Notes: generated from the sequence alone by a model not told the origin. Positions 1 to 14,855 are shown, counted from the first letter of the stretch. The stretch: 64,000 nt of DNA from Candidatus Planktophila lacus (GCF_002287925.1 NZ_CP016769.1:682001-746000), one strand, 5' to 3'. Translations and numbers: made by a program.

Positions 1-39
1 TTTCAAGTCTCAACTCTTATTGAGTACCGCCCGTATTTT

Positions 40-60
40 GAGAACTACACAGTGGACGCG
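40..60 (+). other. 5' half of the 23S processing stem
   Basis: The 21 bases here are complementary to 3174-3194 downstream of the 23S gene, with a single G-U pair as the only departure. In bacteria such a long stem brackets the 23S precursor and is cut by RNase III. The sequence lies at the end of the 16S-23S spacer; the 16S gene would be just left of the window. No tRNA is visible in the 77 spacer bases present. Confidence 0.85.
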
Positions 61-77
61 AGCATCTTTGTGGAAAA

Positions 78-3165
<3,088 letters not shown>

Positions 3166-3173
3166 AGTTGCTA

Positions 3174-3194
3174 CGCGTCCACTGTGTGGTTCTC
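3174..3194 (+). other. 3' half of the 23S processing stem
   Basis: This is the complement of 40-60. It follows the 23S 3' end by about 8 bases and begins the 23S-5S spacer (about 3166-3297), in which no tRNA or other gene is seen. Confidence 0.85.
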
Positions 3195-3297
3195 GAGATA
3201 CGGTCGAGAACCACGAAATAGAGAGAGTTCTGACATCTATAAACGATGGCTTCAGAATTCGATCTAATTCAAAGGTTTTGTCGAAATCTCAATAGCG

Positions 3298-3415
3298 TTT
3301 CGGCGACCATAGCGAGAGGGAAACACCCGGTCCCATTCCGAACCCGGAAGTTAAGCCTCTCAGCGTCGATGGTACTGCAAGGGTGACCTTGTGGGAGAGT
3401 AGAACGTCGCCGGAC
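3298..3415 (+). rRNA. rrf: 5S ribosomal RNA
   Basis: The ends pair (TTCGGCGAC with GTCGCCGGA). The interior holds the standard 5S core, including CCCATTCCGAACCCGGAAG and the GGGAGAGTAGAACGTCGCC 3' arm. It lies about 130 bases after the 23S and directly before a strong terminator, so it is the last gene of the rRNA operon. Confidence 0.96.
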
Positions 3416-3429
3416 TTCTTTTATAAAAA

Positions 3430-3457
3430 GGGGCACTTTCACGAGTGCCCCTTTTTT
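3430..3457 (+). terminator. rRNA operon terminator
   Basis: An 8-bp perfect stem, GGGGCACT / AGTGCCCC (3430-3437 with 3444-3451), with a six-base loop is followed by six T. It is a textbook intrinsic terminator, 15 bases after 5S. Confidence 0.93.
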
Positions 3458-3514
3458 ATTTCCCTAAAAAATATGACTGTAGAATTATCTAAAATCTAAA
3501 TAGAGGAGAACGAA

Positions 3515-4483
3515 ATGGATGAGAGAAAACCACGCGCCAATTCTGGCCGTCCATCCAGCCGTCCCTCTTCTTCCGGTCGTCCTTCTTCAACTGGACGCCC
3601 ATCGAGCCGACCAAGTTCAGATCGTCCAAGCTCAGGTCGCCCATCATCTTCTTCATCATCAAGACCAACTGGTCCAAATCGCGAACGTCGCCGTGAAGAT
3701 CTTCCGGCACGCGGTGGTTCATCTGATCGCGCAGGGGCAATTCGTCAGGTATCGCAGGGGCGTGAAGCCATTGATCCACGCGGGTTTCGTCCCAAGCCGT
3801 TAGAACGCGATCAATCAAGACTTCGTCCCAGAATTTTCGAACCAGATATTCCTGAAGAGATTACTGGTGAAGAGCTAGAGAAAAGTGTTCGTGCAGAGTT
3901 GTTAAGTTTGTCTGCAGAGAATGCGAAAGTTGTCGCGCGCCATTTAGTTTCTATAAATATCCATATGGATTCAGATCCAGAACTTGCACATAAACACGGC
4001 ATCGCAGCTGCTCATCATGCAGGTCGTTTAGCTGTTGTTCGCGAAAGCGCTGGTTATGCAGCATATCGCGCGGGTTATTACGAGATTGCTCTAAAAGAAC
4101 TTCGCGCAGCTCATCGAATTTCTGGCGATGTTTCAATGTGGCCGGTAATGGCAGATTGCGAAAGAGGTCTCGGCAGGCCGCTAAAAGCCCTGAATTTGGC
4201 TGGTTCTGACGAGGTAAAGCGACTTGCCAAGCCTGAAGAAATTGAAATGCGAATTGTTGCATCAGGTGCACGTCGTGATCTTGGCGAACTAGATGCAGCA
4301 GTTATCACACTGACATGTAAAGAGTTGAAGACCGAGAACGAAGAGTGGGCAGTTCGCCTTCGCTATGCATATGCCGATGCCCTTGAGGTTGCCGGTCGCA
4401 AAGCAGAAGCTCGCGAGTGGTTTAAGAAGTGCGCAGATATTGATCATGATGAGTTCACTGACGCGGCAGAGCGCGCCCAGTAA
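3515..4483 (+). CDS. Ser/Pro/Arg-rich tetratricopeptide-like protein
   Basis: 322 aa. The first ~75 residues are low complexity, built from repeats of the type GRPSS/RPSS followed by a basic linker (RERRRED), and are probably disordered. From about residue 105 the protein is helical and TPR-like, with repeating hairpins such as YRAGYYEIALKELRAAHRI near 190 and the last segment ALEVAGRKAEAREWFKKCAD. A TPR gene sits in the same place upstream of tlyA in mycobacteria and Streptomyces, so this is probably that conserved neighbour of unknown role. The ATG has a strong AGGAG site 8 bases upstream. The AT-rich bases 3462-3514 after the rRNA terminator must hold its promoter. Confidence 0.85.
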   Translation: MDERKPRANSGRPSSRPSSSGRPSSTGRPSSRPSSDRPSSGRPSSSSSSRPTGPNRERRREDLPARGGSSDRAGAIRQVSQGREAIDPRGFRPKPLERDQSRLRPRIFEPDIPEEITGEELEKSVRAELLSLSAENAKVVARHLVSINIHMDSDPELAHKHGIAAAHHAGRLAVVRESAGYAAYRAGYYEIALKELRAAHRISGDVSMWPVMADCERGLGRPLKALNLAGSDEVKRLAKPEEIEMRIVASGARRDLGELDAAVITLTCKELKTENEEWAVRLRYAYADALEVAGRKAEAREWFKKCADIDHDEFTDAAERAQ

Positions 4484-4570
4484 TTCGCTTATCCACACCT
4501 AACCTCAAGTAACTCCTTTCCTGTCACAGCCTTAGTTCAATATCTCCTCCTTACGCAATCGCGTACTTTT

Positions 4571-4576
4571 TAGGCT
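4571..4576 (+). promoter_or_regulatory. Possible -10 element of the OB-fold gene
   Basis: TAGGCT lies 12 bases before the ATG at 4589, and the same hexamer precedes the next gene at 4950-4955. The fit to the actinobacterial -10 (TANNNT) is fair; no convincing -35 is seen. Confidence 0.35.
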
Positions 4577-4588
4577 AGGGAGCAAGAG

Positions 4589-4921
4589 ATGGTTAAGAAA
4601 GTTGTTGAAGAAGAAGTAATCGATCATTCGCTAAATGATTTATTGTTACGTGGAAGAGTCTCTGCAGAAGCGACAACGAAGGAACTACCCAGCGGAGATA
4701 AAGTTGTCGAGTTTCGTTTGATTGTTACTCGCGCAGAACGCGAAGGCGTTGACACCCTGGATATCGCAGCCTGGAGCGCTAAATCTAGAAAAACCGCTCT
4801 TACGTTAAAGCCCGATCAGTGGGTAGAGATTTCTGGCAGCATCCATCGCCGCTTCTGGCAGTCCCCAGGTGGACTGGCTTCACGATGGCAGGTCGAAGCG
4901 ATCGAGATCTCTCGTCTTTAG
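4589..4921 (+). CDS. SSB-like OB-fold DNA-binding protein
   Basis: 110 aa. The pattern LLLRGRVSAEA ... VVEFRLIVTR ... DTLDIAAWSAKSRK ... WVEISGSIHRRFWQS ... SRWQVEAIEISRL is the OB-fold of the bacterial single-stranded-DNA-binding family. It is shorter than replicative SSB (about 150-180 aa) and lacks the acidic DDDIPF-like C-terminal tail that recruits partners. It is therefore more likely an accessory SSB paralogue than the essential one. The start has AGGGAG 9 bases upstream. The gene stands alone after a 105-base gap and may be transcribed with the following gene. Confidence 0.8.
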   Translation: MVKKVVEEEVIDHSLNDLLLRGRVSAEATTKELPSGDKVVEFRLIVTRAEREGVDTLDIAAWSAKSRKTALTLKPDQWVEISGSIHRRFWQSPGGLASRWQVEAIEISRL

Positions 4922-4964
4922 GGCGTAAAAGGCCTACTTCTGGCTTATTGGATAGGCTAAGGAC

Positions 4965-5312
4965 ATGGCTAAATCCTCGAACGATCTCTTTGCAACTCTT
5001 CGTACATACGTCTCCAAGGTAACTGAAGGAGAGAAATCTCCGGCAGAAGTTGCTGCCGCTCTAAATGGTTGGGCGCGCGAGAGCGCAGATGCCCTTAAGT
5101 CAAAGATCCATGAAGAAGTCGAAGCTAGCGTTGCCAAGATGGGATTTGTAAAGCGGGAAGAGTTCGATCGCTTAGCGGCTCAGGTTGCTGCAATGAATGG
5201 TGGAACTCCGGCTAAGAAGGCTTCTGCAAAGAAGGCTGCGCCCAAGAAGTCGGCGACGAAGAAATCTGCTGTTAAGAAGAGCGCTGCAAAGAAGAAGGCG
5301 GTTAAGAAGTAA
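4965..5312 (+). CDS. BMFP/UbiK-like protein with a histone-like Lys-rich tail
   Basis: 115 aa. Residues ~35-80 form a helical segment with KIHEEVEASVAKMGFVKREEFDRLAAQVAAM, matching the signature of the BMFP (YqiC/UbiK) family, in which a (K/R)EEFD motif precedes a coiled coil. Residues ~82-115 are a run of K-K-A/S units (AKKAAPKKSATKKSAVKK), as in histone H1-like and actinobacterial HU tails that bind nucleic acid. Known UbiK proteins help ubiquinone synthesis in proteobacteria; that role is unlikely here. Nucleic-acid binding is inferred from the tail. The stop overlaps the next start (TAATG), so the two are probably translationally coupled. Confidence 0.75.
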   Translation: MAKSSNDLFATLRTYVSKVTEGEKSPAEVAAALNGWARESADALKSKIHEEVEASVAKMGFVKREEFDRLAAQVAAMNGGTPAKKASAKKAAPKKSATKKSAVKKSAAKKKAVKK

Positions 5313-5479
5313 TGTCAAATGAATTTAATAGTTCAGAAGAGTCCGCTCCTTCACTAGTAGAAGAGGTGAAGATCGAGCTCAGCGAGATCGACAACTCCGA
5401 CCTAACTGAACACGCTGCTCGTTTTGATGCGCTCCATGGCAAGTTGCAAGAAGCGCTTAACTCAATCGATGGCCTCTAA
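5312..5479 (+). CDS. Small acidic conserved protein upstream of tlyA
   Basis: 55 aa, starting at the ATG that overlaps the previous stop. The sequence is acidic and probably helical: EEVKIELSEIDNSDLTEH, then AARFDALHGKLQEALNSIDGL at the C terminus. A protein of similar size occupies the slot just before tlyA in Mycobacterium (Rv1693, 58 aa). Position and length suggest it is the same family, whose function is unknown. Coding is supported by the perfect frame, the coupled start and the sensible gap (35 bases) to tlyA. Confidence 0.75.
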   Translation: MSNEFNSSEESAPSLVEEVKIELSEIDNSDLTEHAARFDALHGKLQEALNSIDGL

Positions 5480-5514
5480 AGGCTAAATCGAATTAGATTT
5501 AGAAAGTAAATGAG

Positions 5515-6303
5515 ATGAAGACTCGCTTAGATGCTGAACTAGTTCGTCGCGAACTAGCGCGCTCACGCGAGCATGCGGCCGATCTAATCGAATCTCGCTC
5601 TGTCTTAGTCGGCGGGATCCCAGCAACAAAGCCAGCAACACAAGTAGATGCCGAAACTTCGATAACAATTCAAGGCGACCGAGATGATTTTGTTTCTCGT
5701 GGCGGACATAAATTAGCGGGGGCTTTAGAAGTTTTTAAGGACGTTGTTGTTGAAGGAAAGAATTGTCTCGATGCGGGTGCATCCACTGGTGGTTTCACCG
5801 ATGTACTTCTACGCCAAGGCGCAAAGCTGGTCGTTGCAGTAGATGTTGGCTACGGGCAATTGGCTTGGGAGCTTCGCCAAGATCCACGTGTGAAGATCCT
5901 GGATCGCACAAATATTCGCCATTTAACGGGAGATATTGTCGGTGAGGAAATCGATCTAGTTGTTGCAGATCTCTCATTTATCTCACTTTCCTTAGTTCTT
6001 CCTGCACTAGCTGCAGTTTCGAAACCGAACGCTGATTTCGTTTTAATGGTTAAGCCACAATTTGAAGTTGGCCGGGAAAAGTTAGGTGCGGGCGGCGTTG
6101 TACGCGACCCTGAACTTCGTAAGGCTGCCGTGCTAGATGTCGCTGAGTCCGCTTATGACGTTGGCCTTGGCACGATGGGAATTGCCGCTTCGCCACTTCC
6201 AGGCCCTGCCGGAAATGTCGAGTACTTCTTATGGCTAAGACGTGGTGCGCCAGCAATCGATGAAGCATCTGTTTCACAAGCGATAGCGATGGGACCTGCC
6301 TAA
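5515..6303 (+). CDS. tlyA: 16S/23S rRNA 2'-O-methyltransferase TlyA
   Basis: 262 aa. The N-terminal ~60 residues form an S4 RNA-binding domain (RLDAELVRRELARSREHAADLI). From residue ~62 an FtsJ-type Rossmann methyltransferase follows: FVSRGGHKLAGAL, then motif I CLDAGASTGGFTDVLL near 83, DLVVADLSFIS near 150 and VKPQFEVG near 182. TlyA methylates C1409 of 16S and C1920 of 23S rRNA, and its loss gives capreomycin resistance in mycobacteria. Length is normal (about 268 aa in M. tuberculosis). The stop overlaps the nadK start (TAATG). Confidence 0.95.
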   Translation: MKTRLDAELVRRELARSREHAADLIESRSVLVGGIPATKPATQVDAETSITIQGDRDDFVSRGGHKLAGALEVFKDVVVEGKNCLDAGASTGGFTDVLLRQGAKLVVAVDVGYGQLAWELRQDPRVKILDRTNIRHLTGDIVGEEIDLVVADLSFISLSLVLPALAAVSKPNADFVLMVKPQFEVGREKLGAGGVVRDPELRKAAVLDVAESAYDVGLGTMGIAASPLPGPAGNVEYFLWLRRGAPAIDEASVSQAIAMGPA

Positions 6304-7149
6304 TGTCACGTCACGCAATATTTGTCGTCAACGCATCGCGCGCAGAAGCAGTTGCTGCAACAAAAGAGATCTCACAAATCCTTCTTAAAGATGGCTTCAC
6401 ACTTTCAACTCCATCAGAAATTTCGATCCTTGGAATTTCGCAACATCCAGCTGAAGATCTTCCAAAGGCTGAAGTTGTTCTAGTTCTCGGGGGAGATGGC
6501 ACGATCCTTCGTGGTTCAGAAATCGCGCGCCGCCAAGATATTCCAATTCTTGGCATCAACCTTGGCCATGTTGGATTTATGGCAGAGGTTGAAAAACCTG
6601 CGCTCTCTGAGATTGCGGCAAGCGTTATTGCAAAAGATTATGTAACTGAAAACCGTATGGTTTTAAAGTATTCGGTAGAACGAGCCGGAAAAGTTGTAGA
6701 TACTGGCTGGGCGCTCAACGAAGTGACCGTAGAACGTAATGGAACAACGATGGTTGAACTCTTTGTGCAGATCGATGGACGCCCGCTCTCTCGCTGGGGC
6801 TGCGATGGACTCATCTGCTCAACGCCAACTGGTTCAACTGCGTATGCATTTAGCGCAGGCGGTCCGGTTCTCTGGCCCGAAATTGATGCGCTCGTACTTC
6901 TACCGATCTCCGCACATGCCTTATTTTCACGTCCCATGGTCGTCTCACCAAAATCTGAAATCATCGTAGATATCGAATCGAGCGATGCTCTTCTATCATC
7001 GGATTCACTACGTAAATTTCCGCTCCAATTGTCGGATCGCATCTTGATTACTCGTGATTCATCGGTAATCAAGCTTTCACATATCAAACCAACGCTTTTC
7101 ACTGATCGATTGGTGGCTAAATTCAAACTTCCCGTTGAAGGTTGGCGCG

Positions 7150-7157
<8 letters not shown>
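6303..7157 (+). CDS. nadK: NAD kinase
   Basis: 284 aa. It phosphorylates NAD to NADP. Visible are the nucleotide-binding GGDGTILRG near 62, NLGHVGFMAE near 83, the NE pair in ALNEVTVER near 140, and the long glycine-rich motif CDGLICSTPTGSTAYAFSAG near 167. Length is that of the family. It starts inside the tlyA stop and its own stop overlaps the recN start, in the order tlyA-nadK-recN that is conserved across actinobacteria. Confidence 0.96.
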
Positions 7158-10535
<3,378 letters not shown>

Positions 10536-10537
10536 AG

Positions 10538-11626
10538 ATGTTAGTTGGCGTTCCTAAAGAGATTAAGGTCCACGAATCTAGGGTCGCTCTAACTCCCGAA
10601 GGCGTTTTTGAATTCACTCGCGGTGGCCACGAAGTAGTTGTTGAAAAAGGCGCCGGAGTTGGATCTTCAATTAGCGATGCGGATTTCGTTGCAGCGGGTG
10701 CGCGCATCGAGGCAGATGTTGAAAAAATCTGGAGCGAATCAGATTTAATTCTGAAGGTAAAAGAGCCGATAGAGGTTGAATATCCAAGACTTCGTTCAGG
10801 TCAGATCCTCTTTACCTACCTTCACTTAGCAGCGAGCAAGCCTTGCACCGACGCGTTGTTGAAGAGTGGCACTACCGCTATCGCTTATGAAACTGTGGAA
10901 GTTAATGGAACGTTGCCGTTGCTTGCTCCGATGAGCGAAGTTGCTGGACGTCTATCTGTTCAAGTTGGGGCGTATGCCTTGCAGAAACCGAACGGTGGAC
11001 GTGGCGTTCTATTAGGCGGTGTTCCCGGAGTTGCCCCCGGAAAAGTTGTGGTTATCGGCGGGGGAGTAGCAGGGTTAAATGCTGCAGTTATTGCGATGGG
11101 CATGGGAGCAGATGTAACTGTTCTAGATCGCTCGCTGCCACGGCTTGCCTATGTCGATTCGCTCTATAACGGACGAATTAAGACGCTTGCTTCAACTATG
11201 CATGCAATCGATCGTGAGATCAAGAACGCTGATCTAGTTGTTGGAGCAGTGCTAGTGCATGGCGCGAAGGCGCCGAAACTAGTGACTAATGCCCAGGTGG
11301 CACAGATGAAACCTGGTTCTGTATTAGTTGATATCGCCATAGATCAAGGTGGTTGCTTCGAAGATTCCAAACCAACGACTCATGCTGAACCAACTTTTAA
11401 CGTTCACGGGTCAGTCTTTTACTGCGTGGCAAATATGCCAGGTGCTGTTCCAGTTGCTTCAACATATGCGCTAACAAATGCGACGCTGCCTTACGCGCTA
11501 GCGATTGCAAATAAGGGTTGGGAGCGAGCAATTGAGGAAGATCCAGCACTCGATCGTGGTCTAAATGTTCATGCCGGAAAGATTCGCTATAACGCAGTAG
11601 CCCTGGCTCACGGTTATGAAGTTTGA
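10538..11626 (+). CDS. ald: Alanine dehydrogenase
   Basis: 362 aa. It catalyses the NAD-dependent interconversion of L-alanine and pyruvate plus ammonia. The opening [21 protein letters not shown], the FTYLHLAAS segment and the Rossmann motif [21 protein letters not shown] near 170 are characteristic of Ald and match its length (about 371). It follows pyrG by two bases and overlaps xerD by 11, so it belongs to the same transcript. An ald gene in this neighbourhood is also found in Streptomyces. Confidence 0.94.
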   Translation: MLVGVPKEIKVHESRVALTPEGVFEFTRGGHEVVVEKGAGVGSSISDADFVAAGARIEADVEKIWSESDLILKVKEPIEVEYPRLRSGQILFTYLHLAASKPCTDALLKSGTTAIAYETVEVNGTLPLLAPMSEVAGRLSVQVGAYALQKPNGGRGVLLGGVPGVAPGKVVVIGGGVAGLNAAVIAMGMGADVTVLDRSLPRLAYVDSLYNGRIKTLASTMHAIDREIKNADLVVGAVLVHGAKAPKLVTNAQVAQMKPGSVLVDIAIDQGGCFEDSKPTTHAEPTFNVHGSVFYCVANMPGAVPVASTYALTNATLPYALAIANKGWERAIEEDPALDRGLNVHAGKIRYNAVALAHGYEV

Positions 11627-12539
11627 TAACGCGCTCCAATCCTTTCTCGATCACTTAACTATTGAACGTGGTTTATCGAGTAACTCAATCTCGGCATACA
11701 GAAGAGATCTCGCTAAATTCTCCGATTTTCTTGACAAAGAAAAGTTGGATTTTGAACGCTTGAGTGAAGATGAAATTATCAGTTTCGAAGTTTGGCTTAA
11801 GGGTTTAGGAATGGCAGTTACTAGCATCAATCGCAATATCTCGGCGTTGAAGAGTTTCTACAAATATCTAGCGCAAGAGTTTTCAACGAATAATCCTGTT
11901 AGCGCAGTGTTAAGTTCAAAAGTTCCGCGCCGCCTACCTAAGGCGCTGACGATCAAGGAGATAACCTCTCTAATTGATTCGACAAAGCGTGAAGGTGATC
12001 CAATTTCGCTTCGTGACCACGCAATTATTGAACTCCTCTATGGCACGGGAGCACGTGTAAGTGAGATCGTCGGAATCGATATCAACGATTTTGCACAGAG
12101 TGATGTCGAAGGCAATCCAATAACAACTCTAAAGTTGAGAGGTAAAGGATCAAAAGAGCGGATTGTGCCCCTTGGAAGTTTTGCAAAGAACGCTCTTCAT
12201 GAGTACTTAGTCCGTATTAGACCGAACCTATTAAGCAAAAGTAAATCAGCCAAGGCTGAGACCGCGCTTTTCTTAAATCAACGGGGGAGCCGCCTATCTC
12301 GGCAGAGCGCCTGGCAGATGATCTCGGATGCTGCAGATTCAACTGGGCTCTCCGGAAAAGTTTCACCGCACGTCTTTAGACATTCCTACGCCACACACTT
12401 GTTAGATGGTGGCGCTGATATTCGCGTGGTGCAAGAGCTACTGGGACATGCATCTGTAACTACAACGCAGATTTATACCCTGATCACGATAGATAAAGTG
12501 CGCGAAGCTTATGCAACCGCGCACCCTCGCGCTAATTAA
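11616..12539 (+). CDS. xerD: Tyrosine recombinase XerD
   Basis: 307 aa. It has an N-terminal SAM-like core-binding domain (SFLDHLTIERGLSSNSISAY) and a C-terminal catalytic domain with the expected residues: Arg in YGTGARVSEIVG, Lys in LRGKGSKERIVPLG, H-x-x-R in HVFRHSYATHLL, His in LLGHASVTTTQ and the nucleophile Tyr in QIYTL. With XerC it resolves chromosome dimers at dif under FtsK control; a dif-like site lies at 26552-26579. The genomic neighbourhood is the chromosomal xerD one, so it is not a phage integrase. The C-terminal end overlaps the convergent gene by four bases. Confidence 0.94.
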   Translation: MKFDNALQSFLDHLTIERGLSSNSISAYRRDLAKFSDFLDKEKLDFERLSEDEIISFEVWLKGLGMAVTSINRNISALKSFYKYLAQEFSTNNPVSAVLSSKVPRRLPKALTIKEITSLIDSTKREGDPISLRDHAIIELLYGTGARVSEIVGIDINDFAQSDVEGNPITTLKLRGKGSKERIVPLGSFAKNALHEYLVRIRPNLLSKSKSAKAETALFLNQRGSRLSRQSAWQMISDAADSTGLSGKVSPHVFRHSYATHLLDGGADIRVVQELLGHASVTTTQIYTLITIDKVREAYATAHPRAN

Positions 12540-12946
12540 ATTCCGCGGAGTCTACGAGCAAGAATTGATTGATCGCCTTTAGCTTCGAGATCAGCAACGA
12601 TAACTGCGATTGATTCGCGGACAATGCGACCACGATCTACTGCTAAACCAAGGTCTCCGCGCAGTGTAAGGCGCGCTTGATCGAGATCAAAGAGTTCATC
12701 TGGAGAAAGATAAACAGTAATTTTCTCATCATGCTTTTCGCGACCAGATGGTGAACGATCAACTGTTGTAACGCGACGACGTGGCGTTGAACGAACGCCC
12801 TTCTTTGTCTTCGGATTTGTTGGGGCAACGCCAATAGCCTTGCTGACTTCTTGGGCTTCTTCAACAACTTGGCGTACTGCGCTAAGTGCTGGAGTATTTG
12901 CGCGGAAGAGTTCATCTGCTCCAGGCAAGCTTGCTCTACGGGTCAT
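12536..12946 (-). CDS. Putative ribbon-helix-helix partner of ParA
   Basis: 136 aa, not firmly recognised. The first ~70 residues are basic and linker-like (NPKTKKGVRSTPRRRVTTVDR). The C-terminal part, EKITVYLSPDELFDLDQAR ... RGRIVRESIAVIVADLEAKG, has the strand-helix-helix layout and leading K-I-T-V-Y-L strand of small ribbon-helix-helix DNA-binding proteins. Its ATG overlaps the parA stop (ATGA), which is typical for the DNA-binding partner of a ParA ATPase. A role in binding a centromere-like site is inference. The 3' end overlaps xerD by four bases. Confidence 0.7.
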   Translation of the reverse strand: MTRRASLPGADELFRANTPALSAVRQVVEEAQEVSKAIGVAPTNPKTKKGVRSTPRRRVTTVDRSPSGREKHDEKITVYLSPDELFDLDQARLTLRGDLGLAVDRGRIVRESIAVIVADLEAKGDQSILARRLRGI

Positions 12947-13827
12947 CGTGCGCCTCCTCGGGCAATTAGTTCACGGGCTAATCTGCGATAAGAAGCAGCG
13001 CCCCCTGATGATGATGCATAACTAGTAATTGGTTCACCGGCAACAGTTGTTTCAGAGAAGCGAATTGTCTTAGCGATGATTGTTTCAAAGACATCTTCGG
13101 GATACTTCTCTAAAATTGCAGTTAAAACTTCGCGGTTGTGAAGCGTCTTCTTCTCGTACATTGTCGCAAGGATTCCGAGGAGATTTAGATCAGGGTTAAG
13201 GAAGCTCTTAACCTTCTCGATGTTTCCCTTGAGTTCAATAAATCCGTGTAGTGCGAAGTATTCGCATTGCAGCGGAACGATAACTTCATCTGATGCAACA
13301 AGTGCATTGATCGTTAACTGGCCCATCGTAGGTTGGCAGTCGATCAAGATAACGTCGTAACGATCCTTCAAGCGGCCAAGAGCGCGCTTCAAATACTGTT
13401 GCCCGCCAATTTCAGCACCAAGCGTTGTTTCAGCAGTACCCAAATCGCGGTTAGCAGGAAGGAAATCTAGATTTGCAACAGATGATTTAAGAACGATCTC
13501 ATCGATATTCGCATCCGGTGTCATCAACGCGTAATAAACAGTGTTCTCTAGTGGAAGTGCGTGTGCATTTACTCCAAGACCTAGCGATAAACCACCTTGT
13601 GGGTCGAAGTCAACGAGAAGAACTCGCCGACCAAGTTCTGCAATGGCTGCACCGAGATTGATAGTTGTAGTTGTCTTACCTACGCCGCCCTTTTGATTAA
13701 AGATCGAGATGATCTTGGCTGGCTGGCCCTCAACTGGTGCTGGTGGAACACGGAAATTCTGGGGTTCGCGCCCGAGAAGTGTGGCGGTAGTTGCCACATC
13801 ATCATCAAATGTCGATTTAGCGTTCAA
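12943..13827 (-). CDS. parA: ParA-family partition ATPase
   Basis: 294 aa. A variable N-terminal ~38 residues precede the deviant Walker A IFNQKGGVGKTTTTINLG near 45, then LLVDFDPQGGLSLGLG and VILIDCQPTMGQLT. This is the Soj/ParA family that positions DNA or protein cargo. A parA lies next to scpA in mycobacteria (Rv1708) and Streptomyces, but there it runs the same way as scpA; here it is inverted and divergent from scpA across 77 bases. It starts at a TTG with AAAGAGG eight bases upstream. It is probably not the oriC-linked ParA, which would sit beside parB and rsmG. Confidence 0.92.
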   Translation of the reverse strand: MNAKSTFDDDVATTATLLGREPQNFRVPPAPVEGQPAKIISIFNQKGGVGKTTTTINLGAAIAELGRRVLLVDFDPQGGLSLGLGVNAHALPLENTVYYALMTPDANIDEIVLKSSVANLDFLPANRDLGTAETTLGAEIGGQQYLKRALGRLKDRYDVILIDCQPTMGQLTINALVASDEVIVPLQCEYFALHGFIELKGNIEKVKSFLNPDLNLLGILATMYEKKTLHNREVLTAILEKYPEDVFETIIAKTIRFSETTVAGEPITSYASSSGGAASYRRLARELIARGGAR

Positions 13828-13904
13828 GCGAGAAACCTCTTTCTGTTGGCGCGACTCTACGCTCCATGCGCAGATTTGAGCAAGTAAAGAAGTAAGGTTC
13901 GCAG

Positions 13905-14855
13905 GTGGATATCGAGATAAGCCCTGCAGATGTAAAAGCAGCGGATATAAGCGGGGGCTCTGACGTATCGATTGAGAGTTCCCCGTTTAATGTCCACCTA
14001 GATAACTTCGATGGCCCCTTCGACCTCTTGCTCCAGCTCATCTCGCGCCACAAGATGGATATCACCGAGGTCTCGCTGAGTATCGTTACCGATGAATTTA
14101 TCTCCTTTATCCGGGCCCTTGAGGCCTCCGGTGAAGGCTGGCGTTTGGACCAGGCCACAGAGTTCCTGGTAATCGCAGCGACCCTGCTTGATCTAAAGGC
14201 GGCTCGCCTCTTGCCTAGCGGTGAGATTGAGGATGAAGAAGACCTTGCCTTGCTCGAGGCCCGCGACATCCTCTTCGCCCGCCTGCTCCAATACCGCGCC
14301 TTTAAGGAGATCGCAGCGACCTTCGCCGCGCGCATTGAAGCCGCCGATAAGTCATTTGCCCGCGTTGTAGCCCTGGATCCCGCCCTTTCGGCGCTTCTGC
14401 CTGAGGTCTTGATCGGGGTAGGCGCACCGCGCTTTGCCGCGATCGCTGAGCGTGTACTCACGCCTAAAACCCCACCAGTGGTTGCCGTAGAACACCTCCA
14501 CACCAGCCTGGTGAGCGTGGCTGAGGAGTCCAAGTTGGTTGTTGAGGCCCTTCGCAAGTCCCGCACTCTAAGTTTCCGAAACCTCTGCTCAGATGCTGAC
14601 TCGACCCTAGTCATCGTCGCCAGGTTCCTAGCCCTGCTCGACCTCTATCGTCAGGGAGCGCTCCGTTTTGAGCAGGTTATTGCCCTCGGTGAGCTCCAGA
14701 TCAGCTGGACGGGCTCAGATGAGGGCGAGGTCGCCGCCTCAGATGAGTTCGATATCCCGGTCTCTCTGCTCGATGACGAAGCCAGCGATCAACCAGAGGA
14801 CGAAACCCCAGATTTAAGCGTAGTAAATGAGACAGAAGGTGGAGAAAATGTCTAA
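13905..14855 (+). CDS. scpA: Segregation and condensation protein A
   Basis: 316 aa. The kleisin subunit that, with ScpB, joins the heads of SMC. Recognised by the N-terminal block FNVHLDNFDGPFDLLLQLIS followed by HKMDITEVSLSIVTDEFI (~28-65), the ATEFLVIAATLLDLKAARLLP block (~86-107) and a C-terminal winged helix near 205-270 with an acidic tail. Starts at GTG with TAAGG upstream. The base composition is clearly richer in G+C than the flanking parA: hand counts of the 60-base lines at 14221 and 14341 give 35 and 38 G+C. Confidence 0.93.
   Translation: MDIEISPADVKAADISGGSDVSIESSPFNVHLDNFDGPFDLLLQLISRHKMDITEVSLSIVTDEFISFIRALEASGEGWRLDQATEFLVIAATLLDLKAARLLPSGEIEDEEDLALLEARDILFARLLQYRAFKEIAATFAARIEAADKSFARVVALDPALSALLPEVLIGVGAPRFAAIAERVLTPKTPPVVAVEHLHTSLVSVAEESKLVVEALRKSRTLSFRNLCSDADSTLVIVARFLALLDLYRQGALRFEQVIALGELQISWTGSDEGEVAASDEFDIPVSLLDDEASDQPEDETPDLSVVNETEGGENV

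Noticed and set aside
7135-7149. The TTG upstream of recN as its start.
   Set aside because: The GTG at 7150 has a well-placed GAAGG and gives the family N terminus.
11616-12539. xerD as an integrase of a mobile element.
   Set aside because: It is embedded in the conserved pyrG-ald-xerD-parA-scpA order with no attachment-site repeats or cargo genes.
13817-14614. A 265-codon - frame opposite scpA.
   Set aside because: Ser/Arg-rich antisense product of the GC-rich scpA; scpA itself is clearly recognised.
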